Assembly (NCBI RefSeq): GCF_016405905.1
Contig: NZ_JAEFCB010000001.1
Span: 62,001 to 126,000 of the forward strand
From: Variovorax sp. IB41
GTDB taxonomy: Bacteria; Pseudomonadota; Gammaproteobacteria; Burkholderiales; Burkholderiaceae_C
Reading direction: 5' to 3'
Length of the DNA: 64,000 nucleotides
Shown here: positions 35,485-45,745 of the stretch, in pieces
Layout: each line of letters starts with the position of its first letter
How positions within the stretch are numbered: position 1 is the first letter of the stretch
Notes under the pieces: generated by a model
Database searches by the model: none
Told to the model about the DNA's origin: nothing
What the model saw: only the letters and a program-made list of their open reading frames with translations
Translations under genes and position numbers: made by a program

Positions 35485-35843
35485 GGCGTGTTGTAGCCCT
35501 TGTCGCCGGTGCACTGGAGTTCTTCCCGCCAGAGTTCGAGCAGCTTCTCGAGCTCGGCGGCGCGGTCGAAGGCCGGGTCGTCGCGCTCCTTCACGCGGTC
35601 GATCACCTCGAAGCTGAAATGCGCGGCGCCATGCGCCACCCAGTCGCGCACCAGCGCCTTGTTGCGGTGCGAGCGCAGGCCGAGCTCGAAGCGGGCCCGG
35701 TTCATCGCGCCCTCCACGTCGAGGCTGCCGGACACATAGACGCGGCCGTTCAGCAGGTTGCGGATGACGAAGACGCCCGCGGGGAGCACCGTTTCCTTGT
35801 ATTTCCTGACGAGGGCGCGCCGCGTCTCTTGAGGCATGTTCAT
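35481..35843 (-). CDS. GIY-YIG-domain protein
   Basis: 120 residues from the ATG at 35843 (MNMPQETRR); the one at 35837 is equally possible. The domain begins AGVFVIRNLLNGRVYVSGS, in which the signature Tyr pairs are partly replaced (GVF, VYV), followed by NRARFELGLRSHRNKALVRD with the conserved Arg. This short form is often found with regulators and its nuclease activity is unproven. It is the first gene of a pair with the MarR regulator, and its promoter region holds two ACCCGGGT sites. Confidence 0.78.
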   Translation of the reverse strand: MNMPQETRRALVRKYKETVLPAGVFVIRNLLNGRVYVSGSLDVEGAMNRARFELGLRSHRNKALVRDWVAHGAAHFSFEVIDRVKERDDPAFDRAAELEKLLELWREELQCTGDKGYNTP

Positions 35844-35853
35844 GCCGTCGATA

Positions 35854-35893
35854 TTACCCGGGTGAAATAGAAAAGGCAATAAGACCCGGGTAA
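35854..35893. promoter_or_regulatory. Twin ACCCGGGT palindromes before the GIY-YIG/marR unit
   Basis: TTACCCGGGTGA at 35854-35865 and AGACCCGGGTAA at 35882-35893 are arranged as mirror images, with palindrome centres 28 bp apart. They sit 11-50 bp upstream of the GIY-YIG start. Paired palindromes close to a small operon that encodes a MarR-like protein suggest an autoregulatory operator. Confidence 0.5.
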
Positions 35894-35903
35894 AACTGGC
35901 AAA

Positions 35904-36428
35904 TCAGCCTTCCCGCAACCGCCGCCATCCGCGATGGATGCCGCGGTTGAACACCCGCACCACGCGCCACGGCCGGCTCTGGCGAACGAGGTCCAGCACC
36001 CGGTCCTTCCAGGCCTTCCAGCGCGGATACCAGCGGGCGAACCAGGGAATGCGCATCAGCGGGCCTTCGACCAGCTGGAAGATCCGCGCCACGACCGCCG
36101 TGCCGGCCAGCTTGGCCAGCACCAGCACCGTCACACCGCTGGCGGCGTGGCCGTGGCTGAAGAGAAAGAGCGCCAGCACCTTGACCGGCAAGAGCAGCAC
36201 CACCGGCACGAAGAACGCCAGCAGCGCGCCCCACGGCGGCAGGCGGCGCAGCCGCTCTTCCAGGCGCGCCCAGAAGGGCAGGCGCGACAGCCGCCCCACG
36301 AGCGCCGCCAGCGGCTCCCAGCCCCACTCCTCGAAGAGCAGGAAGGGAACGATGAGCACCGTGGCGACTGCACGGAACACGGTGCGCAGGACGCGCAGGA
36401 CGCGCGCAACACCCGAGGGGGAGGTCAT
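35904..36428 (-). CDS. Basic membrane protein, unknown function
   Basis: 174 residues with three hydrophobic segments (TVFRAVATVLIVPFLLFEEW, ALLAFFVPVVLLLPVKVLAL and ASGVTVLVLAKLAGTAVV). The C-terminus is strongly basic and Trp-rich (YPRWKAWKDRVLDLVRQSRP). No domain is recognised beyond a generic inner-membrane protein. The start ATG is at 36428; an earlier in-frame ATG at 36446 is possible. It precedes the GIY-YIG unit on the same strand but is separated by the operator-like region. Confidence 0.7.
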   Translation of the reverse strand: MTSPSGVARVLRVLRTVFRAVATVLIVPFLLFEEWGWEPLAALVGRLSRLPFWARLEERLRRLPPWGALLAFFVPVVLLLPVKVLALFLFSHGHAASGVTVLVLAKLAGTAVVARIFQLVEGPLMRIPWFARWYPRWKAWKDRVLDLVRQSRPWRVVRVFNRGIHRGWRRLREG

Positions 36429-36488
36429 GCGCGAAGGGTACGGCATCGCGCGGCCGGGTGGTCCGGCCGCGTTTGCCGCCGGGCGCCG

Positions 36489-36812
36489 TTACTTGCGGAC
36501 CGGCCGGAAGAACAGGTACTCGCCGCGGCCCAGCTCCGGCGTGACTTCGTAGCCCGCGCACAGCTCGTTGGCGCACGGGATCTCGACGACGCGCGGCCAG
36601 ATGGTCGCGGAGGTCGGATAGCCGGGCATGTACTGCGGCACGTGCCACACGCCCAGGTCGCCGACCGGCTCGGCGGTGTCCTTGCCGATGCCGTTCTGCT
36701 GGCCGCTGCCGAAGGTCATCCGTTCGACGCGCAGGTTGGGAACGGCCGGGCCCGCGGAGGCCGTCGCCACGCAACAAGCCGCGATCCAGAGGAATACGGT
36801 CCTGGTCATCAT
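36489..36812 (-). CDS. Exported small protein, unknown function
   Basis: 107 residues with a signal peptide (MMTRTVFLWIAACCVATASA). The mature part has a Cys pair (CANELC) and Trp/Tyr/Pro-rich stretches such as GVWHVPQYMPGYPTSATIWP. I do not recognise it. It follows the Ser/Thr-rich exported protein gene at 36826 by 13 bp, so it is likely the last gene of the same unit. Confidence 0.68.
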   Translation of the reverse strand: MMTRTVFLWIAACCVATASAGPAVPNLRVERMTFGSGQQNGIGKDTAEPVGDLGVWHVPQYMPGYPTSATIWPRVVEIPCANELCAGYEVTPELGRGEYLFFRPVRK

Positions 36813-36825
36813 GGGCTCCGGGCGG

Positions 36826-37776
36826 TCATTGCGAAACGGCGATCGCCGAGAGCTCGCCGATGGGCTCGCCGGCCATCACGCTGCGCAGCTCGACCGGCAT
36901 CGTCACCACCGCGACTGCATGCTGCTCTTCCTGCAGCATGGGCTGCACCGGCGCGGCCGCCTGCGGCGCGGGTGCCGATTCGGCGACGGGCGCCTGGGGC
37001 AACGGCAGCGGGGCGGGTACGGGCGTGGACGTGGACGAAGACGTGGGCGGCGGCATCGACGCCACCGGCGGCGCAATGACCACCGCCTGCGGCGGCTGCA
37101 TCGGCTGCACCGACACGGCGATGGGCTGCGCAGGCGGCATGGTTTGCACGGGCTGCGTGGCCTGCACGGGTTGCATGGCCGCGATCGGGCGCCCCGTCAC
37201 CTGTGCCGCGGCGTTGGCCGGCGACGCATACGGGCCGAACGCACTCACGCGCTCCTCGGCGGTCATGGACTGCGGGCACTTCGTGCCGGTCATCTCCATC
37301 GCGGCCATCGCGGCCGCATCCATGCAGTCCATCGCGAGCGAGGCGGCCTTCATGCCCTTGTTCCAGAGCTCGCGGCTCATCTTCAGGCGCTTGCAGTGCT
37401 CGTCCGTCCAGGTGGTGCCGAAGCTGATGCCGACGCCGGGGCCGTTCGCGCTGGCGCTCGTGCTGCCCATGCAGGTGTCGTTGCTGGTGGTCAGGTTGGG
37501 CCCGCTCACCGACGGCACGTTCTTGATCGTGTAGCTGCCCTGGTAGTCCAGGGTGCTGGTCGTGGCGCCGGTGTTGTTGATGTTCTGGTTGCTGCTCAAC
37601 GTCGAGCGGGTGGTGGTGTCCGCCGGCGTATTGGTGTTGAAGTTCACGGCCTGGGTGTTGCCCTGCGCCGATGTGGTGGCCGAACTCGATGACTGGTTGT
37701 TGGCCCCGCCCGCCGTGGTCTGCGCGAAGGCGCCGGCGGACAAGCCCATCAAGGTCAGGACAATCAGTTTTTTCAT
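36826..37776 (-). CDS. Exported Ser/Thr/Asn-rich protein with a conserved Cys-rich core
   Basis: 316 residues. A signal peptide ends at GAFAQ. An Asn/Thr/Ser-rich region (20-75) leads to a compact core of about 60 residues: SNDTCMGSTSASANGPGVGI, then TTWTDEHCKRLKMSRELWNK, then several Cys/Met residues. The C-terminal third is a Pro/Ala/Gln low-complexity tail (PVQATQPVQTMPPAQPI and similar). The core looks like a real domain, but I cannot name it. It is preceded by an AAAGGAG site and by a strong hairpin, and it forms a unit with the exported genes on either side. Confidence 0.75.
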   Translation of the reverse strand: MKKLIVLTLMGLSAGAFAQTTAGGANNQSSSSATTSAQGNTQAVNFNTNTPADTTTRSTLSSNQNINNTGATTSTLDYQGSYTIKNVPSVSGPNLTTSNDTCMGSTSASANGPGVGISFGTTWTDEHCKRLKMSRELWNKGMKAASLAMDCMDAAAMAAMEMTGTKCPQSMTAEERVSAFGPYASPANAAAQVTGRPIAAMQPVQATQPVQTMPPAQPIAVSVQPMQPPQAVVIAPPVASMPPPTSSSTSTPVPAPLPLPQAPVAESAPAPQAAAPVQPMLQEEQHAVAVVTMPVELRSVMAGEPIGELSAIAVSQ

Positions 37777-37797
37777 GTTCTCACTCCTTTGAAAGCC

Positions 37798-37820
37798 GGG
37801 GAGGGGGCATGCCCCTCCCC
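37798..37820 (-). promoter_or_regulatory. GC-rich intercistronic hairpin
   Basis: GGGGAGGGG and CCCCTCCCC flank a short GCATGC centre, a near-perfect palindrome located between two exported-protein genes on the minus strand. There is no T-run, so it is not a canonical terminator. It may stabilise the upstream transcript or reduce read-through. Confidence 0.45.
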
Positions 37821-37852
37821 ATTTCTGGTCCAACAACCGTGATGTGGCCCGT

Positions 37853-38542
37853 TCAGGGAGCCGATGCGGTTGCGCCAGCGCCCGCGAGGCCGCCGGTGCC
37901 GCCACCGTTGCTGAAGCCGCCCGCGTTGCCGAAGGCGAAGTTGCTCACGCCGAAGGAGCCGCCGGTCGAGCCCGCCGTGGCCGACGTGGTGGTGCCGTTG
38001 ACGAAGCCGTTGATGGCGCCCGACGAGGCGTTGTAGCCGGACGTCGTGCCCGAGGTGCGCGTCACCACGGCCAGGCCGCCGCCAGGGCCGGCTGCGGTGG
38101 CAGCCGTGTTGTTGGTGGTGGAAGCCGCACCGCCGGTTGCGCTGCCGTTCACCTGGTTGGGGCCGCCCGCGCTGTAGTTGGCGGTGCCGGCCGAGGTCGA
38201 ATTGGCCGAGGCGTTGGCACCGCCCAGGGCCACGCCGTTGCCGGTCGTTGCGGCCACGCTGGTCACGCGTCCCTGGGTGGTTGCGGAGCCGCTGGCGGTG
38301 GCGCCGCCAACGCGCAGGCCCGGAATGCTGACCGCGCCGCCGGCTGCATTGGCGGTGGCCGACGAACTGGAATTGGCCGCGTTGTAGCTCAGTGCACTGC
38401 CCGTGCCCGAGCTGGCTGCCACCGACCCGGCCGAGCTGGAAGAGCCCGTGGTCGTGCTGGTCACGGCCAGGGCCGTGGTGCTGGTCGCCGAGGCCACGCC
38501 TGCAAGCAGGACCACGGCTGCCGTGATGAGAGTCTTCTTCAT
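37853..38542 (-). CDS. Exported low-complexity Ser/Ala/Gly/Thr-rich protein
   Basis: 229 residues. The signal peptide is MKKTLITAAVVLLAGVASA. The rest contains almost only Ser, Thr, Ala, Gly, Asn and Val (for example GGATASGSATTQGRV and GGPNQVNGSATGGAAS), with no Cys and almost no charge. Such composition is typical of fibre-forming or matrix surface proteins. No family is recognised. It is the first gene of a three-gene exported unit and is divergent from the LuxR-type regulator, with 384 bp between them. Confidence 0.75.
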   Translation of the reverse strand: MKKTLITAAVVLLAGVASATSTTALAVTSTTTGSSSSAGSVAASSGTGSALSYNAANSSSSATANAAGGAVSIPGLRVGGATASGSATTQGRVTSVAATTGNGVALGGANASANSTSAGTANYSAGGPNQVNGSATGGAASTTNNTAATAAGPGGGLAVVTRTSGTTSGYNASSGAINGFVNGTTTSATAGSTGGSFGVSNFAFGNAGGFSNGGGTGGLAGAGATASAP

Positions 38543-38926
38543 GATGATGCTTCCTCGAATGGTGTTGAAACGAACCCGATCGCCGGCGAATCCGGCCTAT
38601 CAGCCAACGGTCAGCGAGCGCGGATTGAATGTTTCCGATGCGACCGGGATGCAGTTTCTGCGTGGGTGAGGAAACCCAAAATGCCCAGTGGTGGGTAGTG
38701 CAAGGCTATGACGAAAGCAATGGAAGCGGCCGTTTCGGGCACCCGGCCAAAGGCCCTGTTCCGCGTGATGACGCTTGCAATTTCTACTTCTTTAGTTCAC
38801 ATTCATCCCTGACTGCAACAAGAAGAAACCAAAGTAATCAAAAAAGCTCAAAAACAAAATTTGAGTAGAAATGAATTAACTTTTGCTCACGAACTAGCGG
38901 ATAGTTTTTGTCACCAGGGGATAGAA
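38543..38926. other. AT-richer divergent intergenic region
   Basis: 384 bp between the exported-protein gene and the response regulator, clearly richer in A/T than its surroundings from about 38770 on. It must contain both promoters. A short inverted repeat CTCAAA-N7-TTTGAG is at 38847-38865. No consensus promoter, RNA gene or ORF with a plausible ribosome site could be assigned. Confidence 0.6.
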
Positions 38927-39721
38927 ATGGAAAACGAACTTGACATTTCATTGACGGACATGGGCGGCGGTGCTAGGAAATTTTCCAATCCTGGCCAGTT
39001 CGGCGGGCTGCTCGCACCCTCCGCCGACACGCTCCCCTGGCCCGACTATCTGACCGGCCAACAGACCAAGCCGGTGCGCGTCGTCCTGGTGGACGACGAC
39101 CCCTTCGTGAGACGCGTCATCGCGCAGGAATTGCTGGGCGACCTGCGCATCCAGCTCGAAGGCCAGGCCGGGAGCCTGCGCGAAGGGCGGCGCCTCCTGA
39201 TGCAGCATGAATTCGACGTGCTCATGGTCGACATCCGCCTCGGAGACGGCAGCGGTTTCGAGCTGATCGAGGAGGCCAAGAAGCACCGCAGCGCGGCCGA
39301 GATCATCGTCATCTCGGCCATCGAGGACGAGCCCCAGGTGCTGCATGCCTTCGAGCTCGGCGCCTCGGGTTTCCTGGTGAAGAACGCGTGGTTCCAGAGC
39401 TATGCGCAGGCCGTGCTGCAGGTGGTCAACGGGGGCGCGGCCATCACCCCGCGGCTGGCCCGGCGCCTGCTCGTGCACCTGGACCACCAGCGCAGCAACC
39501 CGAGCCCGGTCCGCCCGCCCGAGACCAAGGCGGCGCTCTCCGCACGGGAGCGCGAAGTGTTGCGACTTGTAGCCACAGGGTATGTGACCGAAGAGATCGC
39601 GTTGCAGCTCACCATCAGCGCGCAGACCGTCAATGCGCACGTGAAGAACATCTACCGCAAGCTCCATGCGCACACCCGCGCGCAGGCCGTGAGCTTCGCC
39701 TCGCACCGCGGCCTGCTCTGA
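38927..39721 (+). CDS. LuxR/NarL-type response regulator
   Basis: 264 residues from the ATG at 38927, which has an AGGGGA site; an upstream TTG at 38861 is less likely. An unusual lead of about 45 residues precedes the receiver domain (50-165), with acidic pocket D56-D58, phospho-acceptor D102 (VDIRLGDGSG) and K152. The C-terminal LuxR-type helix-turn-helix (about 200-262) reads LSAREREVLRLVATGYVTEE and INAHVKNIYRKL-like. It is followed by a histidine kinase 36 bp downstream and diverges from exported low-complexity proteins, which it may control. Confidence 0.9.
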   Translation: MENELDISLTDMGGGARKFSNPGQFGGLLAPSADTLPWPDYLTGQQTKPVRVVLVDDDPFVRRVIAQELLGDLRIQLEGQAGSLREGRRLLMQHEFDVLMVDIRLGDGSGFELIEEAKKHRSAAEIIVISAIEDEPQVLHAFELGASGFLVKNAWFQSYAQAVLQVVNGGAAITPRLARRLLVHLDHQRSNPSPVRPPETKAALSAREREVLRLVATGYVTEEIALQLTISAQTVNAHVKNIYRKLHAHTRAQAVSFASHRGLL

Positions 39722-39757
39722 CGCCGATGCAACGACCTGTGACCGGCGCGTTCGCCC

Positions 39758-40654
39758 ATGCTGTCCTCGGTGTTTCAACTGCCCCACCACCTGCAAGACC
39801 AGGGGGTGTGGCTTTCCATCGCCGCCTCGTACGGCGACGTTCCGCCGGCGTTCTGGGCGCTGCAGGGGCTGTGCATCGCGGCGGCGGGCATGGCCGGGGG
39901 CATCGGCTACCTGCTGCGCCAATGGTTCGTTCGCGACCGGCATGCGCATGCGGTTCAGGGCGGGCAGGGCGTTCAGGGCATTCAGACGGGTCAGGCCGCG
40001 CAAGCGGTGCAGGCCGAGCGGCGCCGCATCGCGAGCGACCTGCACGACGGCGTCGGCTCCCGGCTGGTGGCGCTGCTCGCGAGCAATGACCCGCGCTCGG
40101 CCGCGCCGAGCGAACTCTCGATCGCGCTGCAGGCCTGTCTGCTCGAGCTGCAGATGACCGTCGATTCCCTCGACGACCAGGCCTCGGCCACCATCGCCGA
40201 GCGGCTGGCGCACCTGCGCTACCGGCTGCAGCCCGCTTTCGACCGGCTGGGCATCGGCCTTGCCTGGAACGTGCGCGACGTGCCGCTCGCGCACGCCATG
40301 CCCGCCGAATCGGCGCTGCAGATCTGCCGGATCGCCCAGGAAGCCTTGTCCAACGTGCTGCGCCATTCGCACGCCGGCAGCGTCGAGGTCCGCTTCGGCC
40401 CGCTCGGGCGCTCGCGCGGGCTGCTGCTCGAAGTGCGCGACGACGGCCGCGGCCTCGGCGCACCGGCGCGCATGCCGATCGAGAGACTGGGCAAGGGCCT
40501 GCGCAGCATGCGCGCGCGGGCCGATGCGCTGCATGGCGACCTGGCCGTCATGGACGCCGTGCCGCACGGGCTGTGCGTGCGCCTCGTGCTCGGCCACGAG
40601 GCGCTGGCGCCGGCTCTGCGCGATCCGTTGCCCGCGGCCGCCAGCAGCCTGTAA
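39758..40654 (+). CDS. Sensor histidine kinase, HisKA_3 type, minimal input
   Basis: 298 residues. One membrane helix (about 34-54) follows a short N-terminal segment. A Gln/Gly-rich linker built of short repeats (VQGGQGVQGIQTGQAAQAVQ, 66-85) leads to the dimerisation/phospho-acceptor motif ERRRIASDLHDGVG with His96. The ATPase domain has QEALSNVLRHSHA, DDGRGLG and GKGLRSM. This is the NarX/DegS-like kinase class that partners NarL-type regulators, here the gene just upstream. No sensory domain is visible, so the signal is probably membrane- or partner-derived. Confidence 0.9.
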   Translation: MLSSVFQLPHHLQDQGVWLSIAASYGDVPPAFWALQGLCIAAAGMAGGIGYLLRQWFVRDRHAHAVQGGQGVQGIQTGQAAQAVQAERRRIASDLHDGVGSRLVALLASNDPRSAAPSELSIALQACLLELQMTVDSLDDQASATIAERLAHLRYRLQPAFDRLGIGLAWNVRDVPLAHAMPAESALQICRIAQEALSNVLRHSHAGSVEVRFGPLGRSRGLLLEVRDDGRGLGAPARMPIERLGKGLRSMRARADALHGDLAVMDAVPHGLCVRLVLGHEALAPALRDPLPAAASSL

Positions 40655-40733
40655 CAGGCCCGCGGCGCCGGCGGCCGGAACCCGCCCGCGCCTATGGCAA
40701 ACTTCCGCGCTTTGCCAGGGATGCGCTCAAGAC

Positions 40734-43109
<2,376 letters not shown>

Positions 43110-43124
43110 TCTCGAAGGAACGCC

Positions 43125-43331
43125 ATGAATCGCAAGCCAGCATCAATCACCAAGGACTGCGCCGAGCCTCTGAATGACGGATCGAAAATTGGCGCTGCGC
43201 CGAGTGGCGATGCGCTCGCGGCGGTCAATCTGTCGTTGAAGCAATTGCTGCTTTCCGCGCCTGCAAGTGCCGACGTTCCGGCTTTGCCGAGAGGCGCGGC
43301 GCGCAGACGGAGTGTTGCGCCGGTTCATTGA
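43125..43331 (+). CDS. Possible small protein, unknown
   Basis: 68 codons starting at an ATG with a GGAACG-like site 15 bp after tex. The product is Ala/Ser/Pro/Arg-rich (LSLKQLLLSAPASADVPALP) with no recognisable domain. Codon use does not clearly support translation. It could equally be noncoding space before the patatin gene. Confidence 0.25.
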   Translation: MNRKPASITKDCAEPLNDGSKIGAAPSGDALAAVNLSLKQLLLSAPASADVPALPRGAARRRSVAPVH

Positions 43332-43386
43332 GAGAAGTCTGTGGACCGTCGTCAGTCATGAATGTTTTTCGCGAGCACGGCACTGC

Positions 43387-44472
43387 ATGAAAGCCCTGCG
43401 CATCTACGCCGGTCCCGCGGCCCGCAAGCACATCGAACAGAGCGGCCTGCGCCCGCAGGACGTGCGCACCGTTCCCGGCGCGGCGGGCGGGCCGAAGGGG
43501 CTGATCCTCGGGCCGCTCGATCGCTTCATCTTCGGCCGGTGGCTCACGCAGTCGAGCCAGCAAGTGCACTTGGTGGGTGCATCGATCGGCGCTTGGCGGC
43601 TCTCGACGGCGTGCCTCTCGGACCCCGAAGCCGCCTTCCAGCGCTTCGAGCACGACTACGTGCGCCAGCAGTTCGAGGTGCCGCCGGGCCAGAAGCGCCT
43701 GAGCCCGCACCAGCTGAGCGAGCGCTTCGCCGAAAGCCTGGTCGACTTCTACGGCGGGCGCATCGGCGAGGTGCTGAACCATCCGCGCTACCGCCTGCAC
43801 GTGGTGACTTCGCGCGGCCGCCACATCCTCGGGCGCGAGGGCAGGGCACGCACGCCGTTCGGCTATCTCGGCGCCTTCGCGTCGAACAGCGTCTACCGCA
43901 AGAGCCTGGGCGCGTGGCTGGAGCGCTGCGTGTTCTCCACGCCGGGCGCGGCGCTGCCTTTCGGCACGCAGGACTTCCGCACGCGCCAGCACGCGCTGAG
44001 CGAGGCCAACTTCAACATGGTGCTGCAGGCCTCGTGCTCGATCCCGTTCCTGCTCGCCGCGGTGCACGACATTCCGGGCGCGCCGCGCGGCGCCTACTGG
44101 GACGGCGGCATCACCGACTACCACCTGCACCTGGACTACCGGACTGCCCATGACGCGGCCGACGAAGGCATCGTGCTGTACCCGCACTTCCAGCGCGCGG
44201 TGGTGCCGGGCTGGCTCGACAAGGGGCTGCGCTGGCGCCACAAGGCCACCGGGTTCCTGGACCGCATGGTGGTGCTCGCGCCCGACCCCGAATGGGTGAA
44301 GTCGCTGCCCAACGGCAAGCTGCCCGACCGCAAGGACTTCATCCATTTCCAGAACGACGCGCAGGCGCGCATCACGGCCTGGGGCAAGGCGACGCGCGAG
44401 GCGCAGCGGCTGTCGGATGAGTTCGAAGGGTGGCTCGCGAACGGGCGCGCGCCCGACGTTCTGCCGCTCTGA
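43387..44472 (+). CDS. Patatin-like phospholipase family protein
   Basis: 361 residues. The glycine-rich oxyanion segment is VPGAAGGPKGLILGP (29-43), the nucleophile elbow is GASIGAW with Ser66 (64-70), and the catalytic Asp is D239 in YWDGGITDY. This Ser-Asp dyad arrangement defines patatin-type lipid acyl hydrolases. There is no signal peptide, so it acts in the cytoplasm or is exported by another route. It stands alone between tex and the Bug protein gene. Confidence 0.88.
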   Translation: MKALRIYAGPAARKHIEQSGLRPQDVRTVPGAAGGPKGLILGPLDRFIFGRWLTQSSQQVHLVGASIGAWRLSTACLSDPEAAFQRFEHDYVRQQFEVPPGQKRLSPHQLSERFAESLVDFYGGRIGEVLNHPRYRLHVVTSRGRHILGREGRARTPFGYLGAFASNSVYRKSLGAWLERCVFSTPGAALPFGTQDFRTRQHALSEANFNMVLQASCSIPFLLAAVHDIPGAPRGAYWDGGITDYHLHLDYRTAHDAADEGIVLYPHFQRAVVPGWLDKGLRWRHKATGFLDRMVVLAPDPEWVKSLPNGKLPDRKDFIHFQNDAQARITAWGKATREAQRLSDEFEGWLANGRAPDVLPL

Positions 44473-44576
44473 GCAAGTGAGGGCGCCTCGCCGCCGGGGC
44501 AAACCCTGACGGGCATCGCAGGTGGCGCTTCGAGAATGGCCCGGTCCATTCAGAAGCAACAAGAGACAAGCCACGC

Positions 44577-45578
44577 ATGCCCCATTTCCAACCTCCCCAG
44601 CCTTCCACGCTGACACGCCGCCGATTCACGCTCGCCGCCGCCGCCTCCAGCCTCGCCGTTCCCTCGTTCGCGCAGACGACCGCGTGGCCGAGCAAGCCGA
44701 TCCGCATCGTCGTGCCCTACACGCCCGGCGGCTTCACCGACCAGATGGCGCGGCTCGTGCAGATCGGCCTGCAGACGCGCCTGGGCCAGCCGGTGCTCAT
44801 CGACAACAAGCCCGGCGCCAACAGCCTCATCGGCGTGGACGCGATCGCCAAGGCGCCGGCCGACGGCAGCACCTTCGGCGTCGTCATCGCGGCGTACGCG
44901 GCCAACACCACGCTGTACCCCAAGCTCCCGTACGACCCGCAGAAGGACTTGACGGGCGTCTCGCTGATGGGCGTCTCGCCGCTCCTCGCAGCGGTGAACA
45001 TCAACGCGCCGTTCAAGACCGCGCGCGAGCTCATCGACTACGCGCGCGCCAACCCCGGCAAGGTGAGCTTCGGCTCCTCGGGCAACGGCTCGGCCGCGCA
45101 CCTGACGACCGAGCTGTGGAAGTCGCTCACGCAGACGTACATGATCCACATCCCCTACCGCGGCGCCGTGCCCGCGCTCACGGATTTGATGGGCGGGCAG
45201 ATCCAGCTGTTCTTCGACGCGCCCACCGGCCTCATCAACCAGGCCAAGGCCGGCAAGGTGCGGCTGATCGGCGTGGCGGGCGACAAGCGCCTGGCCGCCG
45301 CGCCCGATGTGCCCACCTTCATCGAGCAGGGCTTCGCGGGCTTCACCGGTAGCACCTGGGCCGGCATGCTGGCGCCGGCGGGCACGCCGCGCGATGTGGT
45401 CAAGCGCATGTCCGACGAGGTGGCGCGGATCATCAAGAGCGACGAGACGCGCGCCAGGCTCGACGCGATGGGCACGATTCCGGCGGGCAGCACGCCCGAG
45501 GAGTTCGACGCGTTCATCACGGCCGAGACGGCCAAGTGGGGCAAGGTCATCCGCACGGCGGGGGTCAAGGCTGAATAG
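44577..45578 (+). CDS. Bug-family (TctC-like) periplasmic binding protein
   Basis: 333 residues. A twin-arginine-like signal (TRRRFTLAAAASSLAVPSFA) is followed by the hallmark WPSKPIRIVVPYTPGGFTDQ. ADGSTFGVVIAAYA and YRGAVPALTDLMGGQIQLFF are further Bug signatures. Such proteins bind carboxylates; many are orphans without adjacent TctAB permease genes, as here. The downstream tannase-family gene might use or supply its ligand, but they are 167 bp apart and the link is weak. Confidence 0.92.
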   Translation: MPHFQPPQPSTLTRRRFTLAAAASSLAVPSFAQTTAWPSKPIRIVVPYTPGGFTDQMARLVQIGLQTRLGQPVLIDNKPGANSLIGVDAIAKAPADGSTFGVVIAAYAANTTLYPKLPYDPQKDLTGVSLMGVSPLLAAVNINAPFKTARELIDYARANPGKVSFGSSGNGSAAHLTTELWKSLTQTYMIHIPYRGAVPALTDLMGGQIQLFFDAPTGLINQAKAGKVRLIGVAGDKRLAAAPDVPTFIEQGFAGFTGSTWAGMLAPAGTPRDVVKRMSDEVARIIKSDETRARLDAMGTIPAGSTPEEFDAFITAETAKWGKVIRTAGVKAE

Positions 45579-45677
45579 CCGACCGCACATGCACTGAAGG
45601 TCATTCGATTGGCGCCGCAGGGATAGTGCGGCCCGTCGCCAGGCGATTGAGAATTTCCACGGCCTCGCAGAAGGCGC

Positions 45678-45705
45678 GGCGCCATCCATACGCATGGATG
45701 GTGCC
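45678..45705. promoter_or_regulatory. Inverted repeat upstream of the tannase gene
   Basis: GGCGCCATCCAT and ATGGATGGTGCC flank an ACGC loop (11 of 12 positions pair). It lies 40 bp before the chosen TTG start of the tannase-family gene, followed by AT-rich CAATT repeats. It could be an RNA hairpin in the leader or an operator. No T-run follows, so it is not a clear terminator. Confidence 0.4.
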
Positions 45706-45745
45706 CGTGAATATTCAATTCAATTCAATCAATTGGAGACAAATC

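Noticed and set aside
38861-38926. Upstream TTG start extending the response regulator
   Set aside because: It lacks a ribosome site, lies in AT-rich promoter-like DNA and adds residues with no family similarity; the ATG at 38927 has AGGGGA.
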